From contig NZ_JBEWXT010000001.1 in the NCBI RefSeq assembly GCF_040538665.1, positions 2,382,501 to 2,446,500 of the forward strand: a stretch of DNA of 64,000 nucleotides, given 5' to 3'. The notes beneath the pieces were generated by a model, which saw only the letters and a list, made by a program, of their open reading frames with translations, was not told the DNA's origin and made no database searches. This DNA comes from Aureibaculum sp. 2308TA14-22 (GTDB taxonomy: Bacteria > Bacteroidota > Bacteroidia > Flavobacteriales > Flavobacteriaceae). Of the stretch, positions 1 to 9,848 are shown one piece after another. The position numbers and the translations under genes were made by a program. Every line of letters starts with the position of its first letter. Within the stretch, counting starts at the first letter, position 1.

Positions 1-1207
1 TATTTGATAAATCTTCATTATCGACCATTTTTATGGTTAGTGTATCTGAAGGCTGAATATATAGCTCGTTTTTCTCAATTGAAGAACCTTCGTGTGCAAA
101 TTCAGCCCCTTGTCTTATTCCTAAATAAATAACAGAGAACAATGCAATAATCCAAATAGCTAGTAAAACTAACTTCGTTGCTCTACTCAATATTTTAGTT
201 TTATTAGATAGGATAAACAACCCTAAAACAAATAACATAAATAGTGGGATGCCTGCCAAAAGTAAAGCCAGTAAGGACATTACCCAAATTGGTGCAACCG
301 TAACATTAATCAAATCTAAGTCACCATTAAAAATACCATCTACACCAATAAAACTTGCAGTGCCCGCAGTAAACAAACTGACAACCAATGCAATTAAGCC
401 TATTACTGAACCCACAATAAACATTACACCAATAAACTTACCGATTACCATAAAAAAGGCTACGATTATTTTGCCTATGGTACTGATAAAATCTTGTAAG
501 CCATTTCTAGCTCTACTTCCGCTCCTTCTTAGATCTTTTTTTTTTACAGCGTTTGAAACATTTTCGTAACCATCTTTAACGGCGTCAGATACGTTACCGG
601 CAGCATCTTTTACGCGACCAGAAACGTCTTCAAATTCCTCTCTAATTTTCTTTTCAATATTAGAAATATTAACAGCCTCACCTTCCATTTGCAATTTGTC
701 AGCAGTAGTTTTTGCCTCAGGTAACAATATCCATAAAATGATATATAATAAGGGGCCAAAACCTAAACCAAAAGTAGCTACTAGCCAAGCAATTCTAATC
801 CAAATAGTATCTACATCAAAATAATGTGCAATACCAGATGATACACCACCAATAAATTTGTCGTCACCATCTCTGAACAATTTTTTCTTATTTGATCTGC
901 TACTGTAATTTCTGCCCGAATCATCTGTAAACAGTTCTTCGTCAATCATATAATCCTCTGGCTGCCCCATTACAGCTATTACTTCATCAATATCAATTTC
1001 ACTAATAACTTGACGCGGGTCTTTAACCCTTTCTGATAACAACTCACTAATTCGCGATTCTATATCATTAATAATTTCGTCTCTACCTTGTGGGTCGTCA
1101 CTTAACGAACGACGGATAGCATCTAAATATCTTCTTAATTTTTGATAAGCCAGTTCATCAATATGAAAAAAGATTCCCCCTAAATTTATATTTATTGTCT
1201 TGTTCAT
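1..1207 (-). CDS. PspC domain-containing membrane protein (3' end cut by window edge)
   Basis: Reading the minus strand from ATG at 1207, the frame stays open to the left edge (about 402 codons), so the C-terminus is missing. The N-terminus (MNKTININLGGIFFHIDE) is the soluble region typical of Bacteroidetes PspC proteins. The PspC domain follows (GDDKFIGGVSSGIAHYFDVD, about residues 105-170), then a coiled segment rich in Lys/Asp and at least three hydrophobic helices. PspC proteins are inner-membrane envelope-stress factors; the exact role here is unknown. Its ATG overlaps the TGA of the padR gene (ATGA), so the two are very probably translationally coupled, and the PadR protein is the likely regulator. 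Confidence 0.85.
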   Translation of the reverse strand, partial: MNKTININLGGIFFHIDELAYQKLRRYLDAIRRSLSDDPQGRDEIINDIESRISELLSERVKDPRQVISEIDIDEVIAVMGQPEDYMIDEELFTDDSGRNYSSRSNKKKLFRDGDDKFIGGVSSGIAHYFDVDTIWIRIAWLVATFGLGFGPLLYIILWILLPEAKTTADKLQMEGEAVNISNIEKKIREEFEDVSGRVKDAAGNVSDAVKDGYENVSNAVKKKDLRRSGSRARNGLQDFISTIGKIIVAFFMVIGKFIGVMFIVGSVIGLIALVVSLFTAGTASFIGVDGIFNGDLDLINVTVAPIWVMSLLALLLAGIPLFMLFVLGLFILSNKTKILSRATKLVLLAIWIIALFSVIYLGIRQGAEFAHEGSSIEKNELYIQPSDTLTIKMVDNEDLSN

Positions 1208-1545
1208 TTTTTTGTTGATTTTTTACTAGTTACTGTATTAACAGCCAGGACAAGATCTGCCCAAGTTGTGCTTAATTCTTTTAAAAACAAAATGCCTGTT
1301 TCAGTTAATCCGTAATATTTTCTTGGAGGGCCAGATGTTGATTCTTCCCACCGATAGCTTAATAAACCTGCATTTTTCAATCTTGTTAATAGTGGGTAGA
1401 TTGTACCCTCAACAACAAGCAATTTAGCATCTTTAAGGCTAGAAAGAATTTCATTGGTATAAGCATCTCCATCTTGTAATATGGACAAGATGCAAAACTC
1501 CAACACGCCTTTTCGCATTTGTGCTTTTGTATTTTCTATCTTCAT
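1204..1545 (-). CDS. PadR family transcriptional regulator
   Basis: This 113-aa protein has the PadR winged-helix layout: an N-terminal helix (MRKGVLEFCILSIL), the recognition helix region (YTNEILSSLKDAKLLVVEGTIYP) and the wing (SGPPRKYYGLTETG). PadR proteins are usually repressors of adjacent membrane or stress genes. It is the first gene of a two-gene unit with the PspC protein (4-nt overlap). A palindrome lies about 26 nt upstream and could be its own operator. The small C-terminal domain suggests the short PadR subfamily (PadR-s2). The inducing signal cannot be told from sequence. Confidence 0.88.
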   Translation of the reverse strand: MKIENTKAQMRKGVLEFCILSILQDGDAYTNEILSSLKDAKLLVVEGTIYPLLTRLKNAGLLSYRWEESTSGPPRKYYGLTETGILFLKELSTTWADLVLAVNTVTSKKSTKK

Positions 1546-1570
1546 TTTTATCTATTTAATTACTGATTAC

Positions 1571-1589
1571 GATTAATATAAAATTAATC
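1571..1589. promoter_or_regulatory. Palindrome upstream of padR, possible PadR operator
   Basis: GATTAAT, 5 nt, ATTAATC is a perfect 7+7 inverted repeat about 26 nt upstream of the padR start codon. PadR regulators commonly autoregulate by binding dyad sites over their own promoter, so position fits. AT-rich palindromes also occur by chance in this genome, hence the low confidence. Confidence 0.3.
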
Positions 1590-1650
1590 AGAAAAATGAG
1601 TAATGTTGTTAAAATTTGTATCATTTTTATTTAATTTAGGTTTGTTTGTT

Positions 1651-2109
1651 TTAGTTAATTTTATCTCTCTTTATAAAATTTATAGTTAAAGGATAATTAT
1701 AAATTTCTCCCCTACTCGCTTTTATGGCGGCTACTATAATTAGTATGAATCTTATAAATGCTATTATAGCTATTAAGCTTCCTATGCTTAAAAAACCAAA
1801 AAGGTGGTCAAAATCAAAGTGAAAATTAAAATTGTCCATATGATCAAAATCATCTATATGCCTCAAATAATTAAAAAAAGAACCAAAAGCAAAAGGGAAC
1901 ATTATCATTCCTAAAATGAACAAATAAAGTGTATAACTTAAGTTAAAGTTTACGGCTTCTATTCCGTTTTCATCCAAATAATTGCTCTTATCTTTACTTA
2001 TTGACCACATAATTACGGGACCAATAATACTTCCGAAAGGAAAAACAAAGCTTAAAAAAGCTGATAAATGAATTAAAAATCCTGTATTTTTTTCGTTTTG
2101 AGTTAACAT
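1651..2109 (-). CDS. DUF4870 domain-containing membrane protein
   Basis: This 152-aa protein shows the DUF4870 pattern: an N-terminal helix (LIHLSAFLSFVFPFGSIIGP), then WSISKDKSNYLDENGIEAVNF, and two further membrane helices (about residues 55-78 and 108-132). A loop rich in Asp, His and Phe (about residues 83-103) separates the last helices. The function of the family is not established; it is often found beside PspC and PadR genes, as here. It has its own promoter upstream, so it need not be transcribed with padR-pspC even though all three are co-directional. Confidence 0.85.
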   Translation of the reverse strand: MLTQNEKNTGFLIHLSAFLSFVFPFGSIIGPVIMWSISKDKSNYLDENGIEAVNFNLSYTLYLFILGMIMFPFAFGSFFNYLRHIDDFDHMDNFNFHFDFDHLFGFLSIGSLIAIIAFIRFILIIVAAIKASRGEIYNYPLTINFIKRDKIN

Positions 2110-2138
2110 AATTTTGACTTGTATAATACTTTCTTATG

Positions 2139-2170
2139 CAAATATATATATAAAAGATAATACTATGCAA
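2139..2170 (-). promoter_or_regulatory. Bacteroidetes-type promoter for the DUF4870 gene
   Basis: On the minus strand, TTG (2170-2168) is followed after 21 nt by TATATTTG (2146-2139), a full match to the flavobacterial sigma-factor consensus TTG-N17-23-TAnnTTTG. Transcription would start about 20 nt before the ATG at 2109. Confidence 0.6.
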
Positions 2171-2351
2171 TACAAAGTACTGTATTTTAACATTTTTTTA
2201 ACATTTTAGTTTCGCTTGATACAGGCTTGCGTTCTATTTAAAACCTTCTTTAATTGCTGTTTTTCAGCAACTTAAATGGTTTAAAATTGTAAATAAGCCT
2301 TAAAAATAATTAGAATATATAATTTCACTATCTTGCATTAAAATTTAGTAA

Positions 2352-2810
2352 ATGTCAAAATTCACGGTAAAAAATTTAAATAAATTCTTGTTTTTTAAAC
2401 TTCCATCTGCATACATTTCAGGTGTAAGGGTAAAGTCAATATCTGAAAATGAGGCAATTGTTACGGTAAAACATCGGTGGATTAATCAAAACCCATTTAA
2501 GTCATTGTATTGGGCAACTCAAGGTATGGCATCAGAATTGGCAACAGGTATATTAGTAATGAAACAAATTGACGAAAGCGGTAAAAAAATATCCATGCTT
2601 GTTACCAAACAGAATGGAACATTTACTAAAAAAGCAACAGGAAGAATAAACTTTATTTGTAAAGACGGTCATTTAATTAAGAAAGCCATTGATAAAACCA
2701 TTGCTACTGGTGAAGGTGAAACACTAACAATGATGGCCGAGGGTTTTAATGAGAGCGGAGATTCCGTTTCAAAATTCGAATATGAATGGAGTATTAAGGT
2801 ACGAGGTTAG
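2352..2810 (+). CDS. DUF4442 domain-containing protein (hotdog-fold thioesterase-like)
   Basis: This 152-aa protein matches the DUF4442 hotdog family: KLPSAYISGVRVKSISENEAIVTV followed by the NQNPFKSLYWATQGMASELA segment that corresponds to the hotdog central helix. Relatives are predicted acyl-CoA or acyl-carrier thioesterases, but no specific substrate is known. No signal peptide, so cytosolic. Its 3' end runs into a short low-complexity repeat of GTACRAG-type units. A possible -10-like TATCTTG sits about 17 nt upstream of the ATG. Confidence 0.8.
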   Translation: MSKFTVKNLNKFLFFKLPSAYISGVRVKSISENEAIVTVKHRWINQNPFKSLYWATQGMASELATGILVMKQIDESGKKISMLVTKQNGTFTKKATGRINFICKDGHLIKKAIDKTIATGEGETLTMMAEGFNESGDSVSKFEYEWSIKVRG

Positions 2811-2832
2811 AAGTACAAGGTACGAAGTAAAA
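2798..2832 (+). repeat. Degenerate short tandem repeat at the DUF4442 stop codon
   Basis: Units of 7-8 nt resembling GGTACGA/GTTAGAA/GTACAAG/GTACGAA are repeated through the stop codon and into the spacer before coaD. Such tracts are familiar in flavobacterial intergenic DNA. No function is assigned. Confidence 0.45.
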
Positions 2833-2904
2833 AATTTGTAACTTAGTGATCTGTTACCAATAGAACATGAGAACAGAAAAACTACAAACTAACAAACCCA
2901 AAAT

Positions 2905-3360
2905 ATGAAACGAGCATTGTTTCCTGGATCTTTTGACCCCTTAACCCTAGGGCACTACGACATCATTGAACGTGGTGTTAAAGTTTTTGATGAAGTAGTT
3001 GTGGCTATTGGTATTAATGCCGAAAAAAAATATATGTTTTCTCTAGAAAAACGTAAACAATTTATTGAAGATGCCTTTAAAGAATTTCCGAAAGTAAAAG
3101 TGGTTACTTACAAAGGATTAACGGTTGACTTTTGCAAAGAAATAGATGCGAAATTTATATTGCGTGGCTTGCGTAACCCAGCAGATTTTGAATTTGAAAA
3201 AGCTATTGCACATACCAATAGAGATTTAGCACCTGTTGAAACAGTGTTTTTATTAACCTCAGCAAAAACATCATATATCTCCTCCTCTATCGTTAGAGAC
3301 GTAATTAGAAATAATGGTGATTATAAAATATTGGTTCCTGAAAGTGTAAGGGTTGATTAA
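2905..3360 (+). CDS. coaD: Phosphopantetheine adenylyltransferase
   Basis: CoaD transfers AMP from ATP to 4'-phosphopantetheine, the fourth step of coenzyme A synthesis, in the cytosol. The 151-aa length is normal for the family. The nucleotidyltransferase signature is complete: ALFPGSFDPLTLGHYDII (residues 4-21, T/HxGH motif), then LRGLRNPADFEFE for pantetheine binding and the C-terminal SAKTSYISSSIVRD (ISSSxxR). It converges with ctlX, the two stop codons being only 2 nt apart, so there is no room for a separate terminator on either strand. Confidence 0.97.
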   Translation: MKRALFPGSFDPLTLGHYDIIERGVKVFDEVVVAIGINAEKKYMFSLEKRKQFIEDAFKEFPKVKVVTYKGLTVDFCKEIDAKFILRGLRNPADFEFEKAIAHTNRDLAPVETVFLLTSAKTSYISSSIVRDVIRNNGDYKILVPESVRVD

Positions 3361-3362
3361 TT

Positions 3363-4310
3363 TCAAACAATTTTAGGCAAAAACACCTCCGCCATCATAC
3401 ATCTGGCACTTCCTCCTCCACAAGTTTCAATAGTATCAATTGGGCTAGATAATATTTCGCAATGGGTATTGATTTTAGTAATCTGCTCAGTGGTCAAAGA
3501 TTTGTGTGCAGCCTCACTCATTACCAAATATCTTTTTTCGTCATTTCCTTTTACTTGCAACATATTACCCGCAAAACTGGCAACTTGTTCTTCAGTAATT
3601 GCAATAACTTCTAAACCGTCCTCTTTTAACTGTTTTAGTACGTTTTTCCGTTCTTTTTTATCATCAATACAATCCAAGCAAATAATGGCAAAGGTTTCTG
3701 CCAAACACATCATTACATTGGTATGATAAATAGGAAGCCTTTCATTTTCAACAGTTTGGTATGCCGTAAAAATAATTGGAGTGTATTCAAAGTCTTCACA
3801 AAATTCAATAATCAATTCCTCATCTGCCCTCGGCGATAATGCACAATATGCTTTTCTATGCTTTCTGTCCAGAGCCAAACTGCCAGTACCTTCTAAAAAG
3901 ATGTTTTCTTCTTCGGCAGCAGTATAATCTACAATATTATTAATGACATATCCTTCTTTTTCTATTATGTCAAAAATGTCTTCTCTACGTTCTGACCTTC
4001 TATTTTCGGCAAACATCGGATAAATGGCAACATCACCATTTTCATGAAAAGAAACCCAATTATTTGGAAAGATAGAATCTGGAGTATCTTGACTTTCAAC
4101 ATCTTGTACAACAATAATATGTAACCCTTTAGCTCTTAATTTCTCAACAAAAGCGTCAAATTCTTTTTGAGCTTCTTTATTTATTTCACTGTTTTTTAAA
4201 TCAATATCTTCTTGAAAATAATTATTGACCGCAGTCTGTTCGTTCATCCTAAATTTTATCGGACGAACCATTAAAATAGTATTGGTAATCTGTTGCATTA
4301 ACGTATTCAT
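3363..4310 (-). CDS. ctlX: Citrulline utilization hydrolase CtlX-type (arginine deiminase superfamily)
   Basis: This 315-aa protein belongs to the guanidino-group modifying (amidinotransferase/deiminase) superfamily. Visible motifs are VRPIKFRMNEQTAVNNYFQ, the Asp/Asn-rich FPNNWVSFH loop, FLEGTGSLALDR (substrate Glu/Gly motif), YHTNVMMCL (catalytic His) and CGGGSARCMMAE near the end, with the catalytic Cys. The ctlX name is the family label used for this group; the substrate (citrulline, arginine or a derivative) is inferred. The ATG at 4310 was kept; an in-frame ATG at 4298 would give the more typical N-terminus MQQITNTILMVRP. TAGATTTG (4329-4322, minus strand) is a possible -10 element. Confidence 0.88.
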   Translation of the reverse strand: MNTLMQQITNTILMVRPIKFRMNEQTAVNNYFQEDIDLKNSEINKEAQKEFDAFVEKLRAKGLHIIVVQDVESQDTPDSIFPNNWVSFHENGDVAIYPMFAENRRSERREDIFDIIEKEGYVINNIVDYTAAEEENIFLEGTGSLALDRKHRKAYCALSPRADEELIIEFCEDFEYTPIIFTAYQTVENERLPIYHTNVMMCLAETFAIICLDCIDDKKERKNVLKQLKEDGLEVIAITEEQVASFAGNMLQVKGNDEKRYLVMSEAAHKSLTTEQITKINTHCEILSSPIDTIETCGGGSARCMMAEVFLPKIV

Positions 4311-4416
4311 ATTTTAAGGCTCAAATCTAATCTAAAATTCAATAATATTTTACATTTTTGGTGATTCTATTAAAAATATTGTAAATTCGTATTATATAGG
4401 AGGTTACACATTAGCT

Positions 4417-5106
4417 ATGAAAAAAATATTTTTCTGCATTTTATTGCTTTGCATAACAATAGGTTTTGCTCAAAATTCAACTATTAAGAAACCTCATTAT
4501 GATAAGATAAAAAAGAACATCGCTCAAAAAACCTCAAATCTTTATTACCCAAAATTGGTAGAAAAATTTAGCAATGCAGATACTACAATGACATTGGAGG
4601 AGAAAAGGCATCTGTATTATGGTTTTATCCATCAAAAAAATTACTCACCCTACACACGGTCTGATTATACAGACAGTTTAAGAATCACTTTAAAAAAGAA
4701 AAATTATAGTCCTGATGATTTAAAAAATATTGTAAAGTTTTCTGATTCCTTGTTAAGATATAATCCATTTAGTTTAAAGGCAATTAACTATAAAATTTAT
4801 GCCGAAAAGCAAATGAATGATTCTATAAACCTTTTAAAAGATTATACGAAAATGAGAATTATCACCGATGCAATGTTAAGCTCAGGTGATGGTCACTCAA
4901 AAGAAACCGCTTATTATGTTATCAGTCCAACTCATGAATATAGTTTGTTAAATCTGTTAGGCTATAAATTTGGAGGCAAACAGAGCCTTACTGATCATTA
5001 TGATTATTTGACCTTAGAAGAAAATGAATATGAAATCAAGGGCTTATATTTTGATATTAGTGCAAGTCTAAACCATATGAACAATCTTTTCAGTAAAAAA
5101 GAATGA
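4417..5106 (+). CDS. DUF4919 domain-containing exported protein
   Basis: The protein (229 aa) starts with a signal peptide (KKIFFCILLLCITIGFAQ, cleavage probably after residue 18). It then matches DUF4919, including the stretch TMTLEEKRHLYYGF and the Tyr/Asp-rich YTRSDYTDSL. The family is Bacteroidetes-specific and of unknown function, probably periplasmic. An AGGAGG sequence (4398-4403) lies 13 nt before the ATG, unusual in this phylum and rather far for a working Shine-Dalgarno. The stop overlaps the start of the GH53 gene by 4 nt (ATGA), so the two are probably co-translated. Confidence 0.8.
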   Translation: MKKIFFCILLLCITIGFAQNSTIKKPHYDKIKKNIAQKTSNLYYPKLVEKFSNADTTMTLEEKRHLYYGFIHQKNYSPYTRSDYTDSLRITLKKKNYSPDDLKNIVKFSDSLLRYNPFSLKAINYKIYAEKQMNDSINLLKDYTKMRIITDAMLSSGDGHSKETAYYVISPTHEYSLLNLLGYKFGGKQSLTDHYDYLTLEENEYEIKGLYFDISASLNHMNNLFSKKE

Positions 5107-6170
5107 AGTACATTGTTTTTATAACTCTTTTATTATTTTTTTCCTGTACCACTAATAACCCCAAACCCAACATAGAACCTGAACCAAAAACTGAGTATAT
5201 TAGTGCAGTTGACTTATCCTCTTTACCTGAAATTGAATCAAAAAATATTACTTTTTACAACAATGACAATAACTCAGAAAGTGCTATTTCTATTCTTAAA
5301 AACAATGGAGTAAATACCGTTAGACTTAGAGTTTGGAACAATCCAGAGAACAAACATTCAAGTTTTGAAGAAGTAAAATCATTTTCTAACCAACTACATA
5401 ATTCAGGATTAAAAGTTTGGCTTACCGTACATTATTCTGATACATGGGCCGATCCAGGAAATCAGAACCCATCAAAAAATTGGCAAAACATTACGTTTTC
5501 AGTACTAAAGGATAGTGTTTACCATTATACCCGCAGGATTATGACTGAAATAAAACCTGATGTTATACAAATTGGCAATGAAATAAATTCCGGATTACTT
5601 TTACCATATGGAGATATTAACACTAATAAAAATCAGTTTTTAGAAATTCTAGATATAGGTACTCAAGCAGTTCGAGACATTTCAGCGGATACAAAAATAA
5701 TGATTCATTTTGCCGGAATTGAAAATGCTGATTGGTTTTTTCATCAAGTTAAAACAGTTGATTATGATTATATTGGCTTATCCTATTATCCTATTTGGCA
5801 CAGTAAAAATTTGAATAATGTTAAGGCTACCCTCTCACAATTAAGTAAAAAATATCAAAAAGAAATTCTGATTGCTGAAACCGCCTATCCGTTTACGTTA
5901 GACTGGAACGATTGGACTAACAATATTGTTGGTTTGGAAGAACAAATTTTACCGCAATATCAAGCATCGCCACAAGGACAGAAAGAGTTTATACTCAAAA
6001 TTAAAGAATTAATTATGGCAACAGAAAAAGGAATTGGCTTTTGTTATTGGGGCGGAGAACTTGTTGCATTCAATGGTAACGAAGCAAAAAATGGCTCTCC
6101 ATGGGAGAATCAAGCTTTGTTTGATTTTGACAATAAAATATTACCGGTAGTATCGGCGTTTAAATTCTAA
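5103..6170 (+). CDS. GH53 arabinogalactan endo-beta-1,4-galactanase, lipoprotein
   Basis: GH53 enzymes cut beta-1,4-galactan side chains of pectin and type I arabinogalactan. The N-terminus is a lipoprotein signal (LLLFFSCTTN, lipobox Cys at residue 15), so the enzyme is probably attached to the cell surface or outer membrane. Family motifs: NTVRLRVWNNP (71-81), LKVWLTVHYSDTWADPG (103-119), QIGNEINSG (acid/base Glu160) and IAETAYPF (nucleophile Glu259), ending with FCYWGGELV. Length 355 aa is normal. It is not beside susC/susD genes, so it is not in a usual polysaccharide utilization locus; its only close partner is the overlapping DUF4919 gene. Confidence 0.93.
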   Translation: MKYIVFITLLLFFSCTTNNPKPNIEPEPKTEYISAVDLSSLPEIESKNITFYNNDNNSESAISILKNNGVNTVRLRVWNNPENKHSSFEEVKSFSNQLHNSGLKVWLTVHYSDTWADPGNQNPSKNWQNITFSVLKDSVYHYTRRIMTEIKPDVIQIGNEINSGLLLPYGDINTNKNQFLEILDIGTQAVRDISADTKIMIHFAGIENADWFFHQVKTVDYDYIGLSYYPIWHSKNLNNVKATLSQLSKKYQKEILIAETAYPFTLDWNDWTNNIVGLEEQILPQYQASPQGQKEFILKIKELIMATEKGIGFCYWGGELVAFNGNEAKNGSPWENQALFDFDNKILPVVSAFKF

Positions 6171-6189
6171 TACCATATAATTCAAAGTT

Positions 6190-6900
6190 ATGACTAAAAT
6201 CTATTATAAAACTTTTTTCTTTATTGTTATTGTTTTCTTTAGTTCTTGTGCAGAATTACAACAAGTAGTTAATGAATTACCCAATGGCACTTTAACCAAT
6301 GCCGATATTGCAAGTGGTTTACGACAAGCTTTGGATAAAGGAATAGATGAGCAAGTAAAAAAATTAACGCTAGAAGATGGTTTTTATAAAAATGATTTGG
6401 TTAAAATAGGTTTACCAAATGAACTGAAAAAAGTTGACAAAGCACTAAGAGATATAGGTTTAAGTAAGTTAGCTGATGAAGGGGTAAAAATACTCAACAG
6501 AGCTGCTGAAGACGCAGTAAGTGAAGCTACTCCTATTTTTGTAGATGCCGTAAAAGGAATAACATTTACAGATACCAAAAACATTTTATTGGGAGAAGAT
6601 AATGCCGCTACAGAGTTTTTGAAATCCGGTACTTCAGATGCTTTATATAACAAGTTTGAACCCGTTATTAAAACTTCTTTTGACAAAGTTGGAGCAGATA
6701 AAATTTGGTCAGATTTAATTAACAAATACAATACTATTCCGTTTGTAAAAAAGGTAAATCCTGATTTAACAAATTATGTTACACAAGAAGCGTTAAATGG
6801 TGTTTATACGATGATTGCTGTTGAGGAAAAAGAAATTAGGACTAAAATTTCTTCTCGTACAACAGCTATTTTGCAAAAGGTATTTGCTTTGCAAGATTAA
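6190..6900 (+). CDS. DUF4197 domain-containing lipoprotein
   Basis: The N-terminus is a lipoprotein signal (FFSSCAEL, Cys at about residue 20). The rest matches DUF4197 from LTNADIASGLRQALDKGIDEQV through NKYNTIPFVKKVNPDLTNYVTQEALNG (motif given in two parts: NKYNTIPFVKK and NPDLTNYVTQEALNG). The family is widespread in Gram-negative bacteria and of unknown function, located in the cell envelope. It follows the GH53 gene after 19 nt, so co-transcription is likely, although the two are not known to act together. Confidence 0.85.
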   Translation: MTKIYYKTFFFIVIVFFSSCAELQQVVNELPNGTLTNADIASGLRQALDKGIDEQVKKLTLEDGFYKNDLVKIGLPNELKKVDKALRDIGLSKLADEGVKILNRAAEDAVSEATPIFVDAVKGITFTDTKNILLGEDNAATEFLKSGTSDALYNKFEPVIKTSFDKVGADKIWSDLINKYNTIPFVKKVNPDLTNYVTQEALNGVYTMIAVEEKEIRTKISSRTTAILQKVFALQD

Positions 6901-6908
6901 TTGGTTTT

Positions 6909-6928
6909 AAGTGTAAATACACTTTTAT
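6909..6928 (+). terminator. Short intrinsic terminator after the DUF4197 gene
   Basis: AAGTGT, 4-nt loop, ACACTT followed by TTATT. The stem is only 6 bp but sits 9 nt after the stop codon and before the separate pyrG promoter. Confidence 0.4.
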
Positions 6929-6968
6929 TCTCTAAATTCTTTTAAAAAAACATTCCCACAATTTTCAT

Positions 6969-6998
6969 TTGTCATTACATTTAGAGTTTGTACTTTTG
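6969..6998 (+). promoter_or_regulatory. Bacteroidetes-type promoter for pyrG
   Basis: TTG (6969-6971), 19 nt, then TACTTTTG (6991-6998): exact fit to TTG-N17-23-TAnnTTTG. The predicted start point leaves a leader of only about 10 nt before the ATG at 7016. Confidence 0.65.
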
Positions 6999-7012
6999 AC
7001 AAAACCAAATAG

Positions 7013-8623
<1,611 letters not shown>

Positions 8624-8645
8624 TTTTAGTACAAAATCAATAGAT

Positions 8646-9134
8646 ATGAAAAGAAGCATAACATTTTTGCTCATAGTATTGACTATTATTATTGTGCTTT
8701 CAAGTTGTGAACGTGATGAAATTTGTATCGACCCGATTACTCCAAAATTAGTTATTACGTTTTATGATGTTGATGAATCCGAAACAAAAAAATCGGTAAA
8801 CAACTTAGCTATTGAAATTCTAGATATAAATAAAAGTCTAGACACTATAGGAACTGATTCTATAGGAATTCCTTTAAATGTTTATGAAATAAAAACCACA
8901 ATCGTATTAACTACTGATAGTAAAGATAACAACCTAATCAATAGAGACACTATCCGTGTAAATTATGAGGCAGAAGATGTATTTGTAGGCAGGTCATGTG
9001 GTTATAAATCCATTTTTAAAAATGTTAGTATTAACAGAGATTTTAATGATACCGATAAATGGATAAACAGTTTGGTTGTAAATCAAACCGAAATTGAAAA
9101 TGAAACCGAAGCACATGTTACAATACTGCATTAA
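8646..9134 (+). CDS. DUF6452 family lipoprotein
   Basis: A 162-aa protein with a lipoprotein signal (VLSSCERDEICIDP, lipobox Cys at about residue 21). The conserved segment CERDEICIDPITPKLVITFY is characteristic of DUF6452, a flavobacterial family of unknown function. Members are typically encoded next to a DUF6048 gene, as here, and the 3' end overlaps that gene by 35 nt. Both are probably envelope components acting together, which is inference from the conserved pairing. Confidence 0.8.
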   Translation: MKRSITFLLIVLTIIIVLSSCERDEICIDPITPKLVITFYDVDESETKKSVNNLAIEILDINKSLDTIGTDSIGIPLNVYEIKTTIVLTTDSKDNNLINRDTIRVNYEAEDVFVGRSCGYKSIFKNVSINRDFNDTDKWINSLVVNQTEIENETEAHVTILH

Positions 9135-9810
9135 CATACTGTTTTTACTTTGGGTTACGATTTCTTTTTCGCAAGGCATCGGCTCTGAACAAAAAGACAC
9201 TATCTACTTGAATAAGTATGGGTTACGTGTAGGTGCAGATTTGTATAATCCTATTCATACGGCTTTTGATAATACTAGGAAAGGATTAGAAATTGTTGGT
9301 GATTATAGAATTTCTAAGAAATACTTTGTCGCTGCAGAGTTAGGCTATATGGACAATACTACCGATGAAGATTTTATCAATTTTACAACTAATGGTACTT
9401 ACATTAAATTGGGTGTTGACTATAATGCTTACGAAAACTGGTTAGATATGGAAAACATGATTTACGTAGGTTTTCGTTACGGGTTCAGTACTTTTAGCCA
9501 GACCTTAAACTCATTCACTATAAATAATGATGTGTTTTATGACGACTTAAGAACTGTTGAAGAAGGGCAAAAGTTTAATGGCTTAAATGCCCAGTGGGGC
9601 GAGATAGTTTTGGGTGTAAAAGCAGAACTGTTTAACAATATCTATTTAGGATTTAGCTTTAGCGGAAAAAAAATAATCAGCTCAAAACAACCAGATAATT
9701 TTAAAAACTTATTTGTTCCAGGGTTTAATCGTGTGTTTTTAAATAATTCAGGATTTGGATTTAATTACACACTTTCCTACTTAATTCCGCTTTATAAAAA
9801 GGCGAAATAA
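9100..9810 (+). CDS. DUF6048 family outer-membrane-like protein
   Basis: I chose ATG 9100 (MKPKHMLQYCINILFLLW), which gives a good signal peptide ending at ...SFSQG. An upstream in-frame TTG (9094) and a later ATG (9115) are alternatives. After the signal come beta-strand repeats (LRVGADLYNPIHTAF, YFVAAELGYMDN, YVGFRYGFSTFSQ, GFGFNYTLSYLIPLY) and a terminal aromatic strand, as in small outer-membrane barrels. The gene overlaps the DUF6452 gene. Function unknown. Confidence 0.8.
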   Translation: MKPKHMLQYCINILFLLWVTISFSQGIGSEQKDTIYLNKYGLRVGADLYNPIHTAFDNTRKGLEIVGDYRISKKYFVAAELGYMDNTTDEDFINFTTNGTYIKLGVDYNAYENWLDMENMIYVGFRYGFSTFSQTLNSFTINNDVFYDDLRTVEEGQKFNGLNAQWGEIVLGVKAELFNNIYLGFSFSGKKIISSKQPDNFKNLFVPGFNRVFLNNSGFGFNYTLSYLIPLYKKAK

Positions 9811-9848
9811 TAATTTTTATTTATTTTTACTACTCTAAAAAATATGTT

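Noticed and set aside
4398-4403. AGGAGG as a working ribosome binding site
   Set aside because: It is 13 nt from the ATG, too far, and this phylum rarely uses Shine-Dalgarno pairing.
5103-6170. Polysaccharide utilization locus around GH53
   Set aside because: No susC/susD, sulfatase, further glycosidase or hybrid sensor is present in the surrounding genes.
8646-9810. Frameshift joining the DUF6452 and DUF6048 frames
   Set aside because: Each has its own signal sequence and both families are known as separate adjacent genes, so the overlap is natural.
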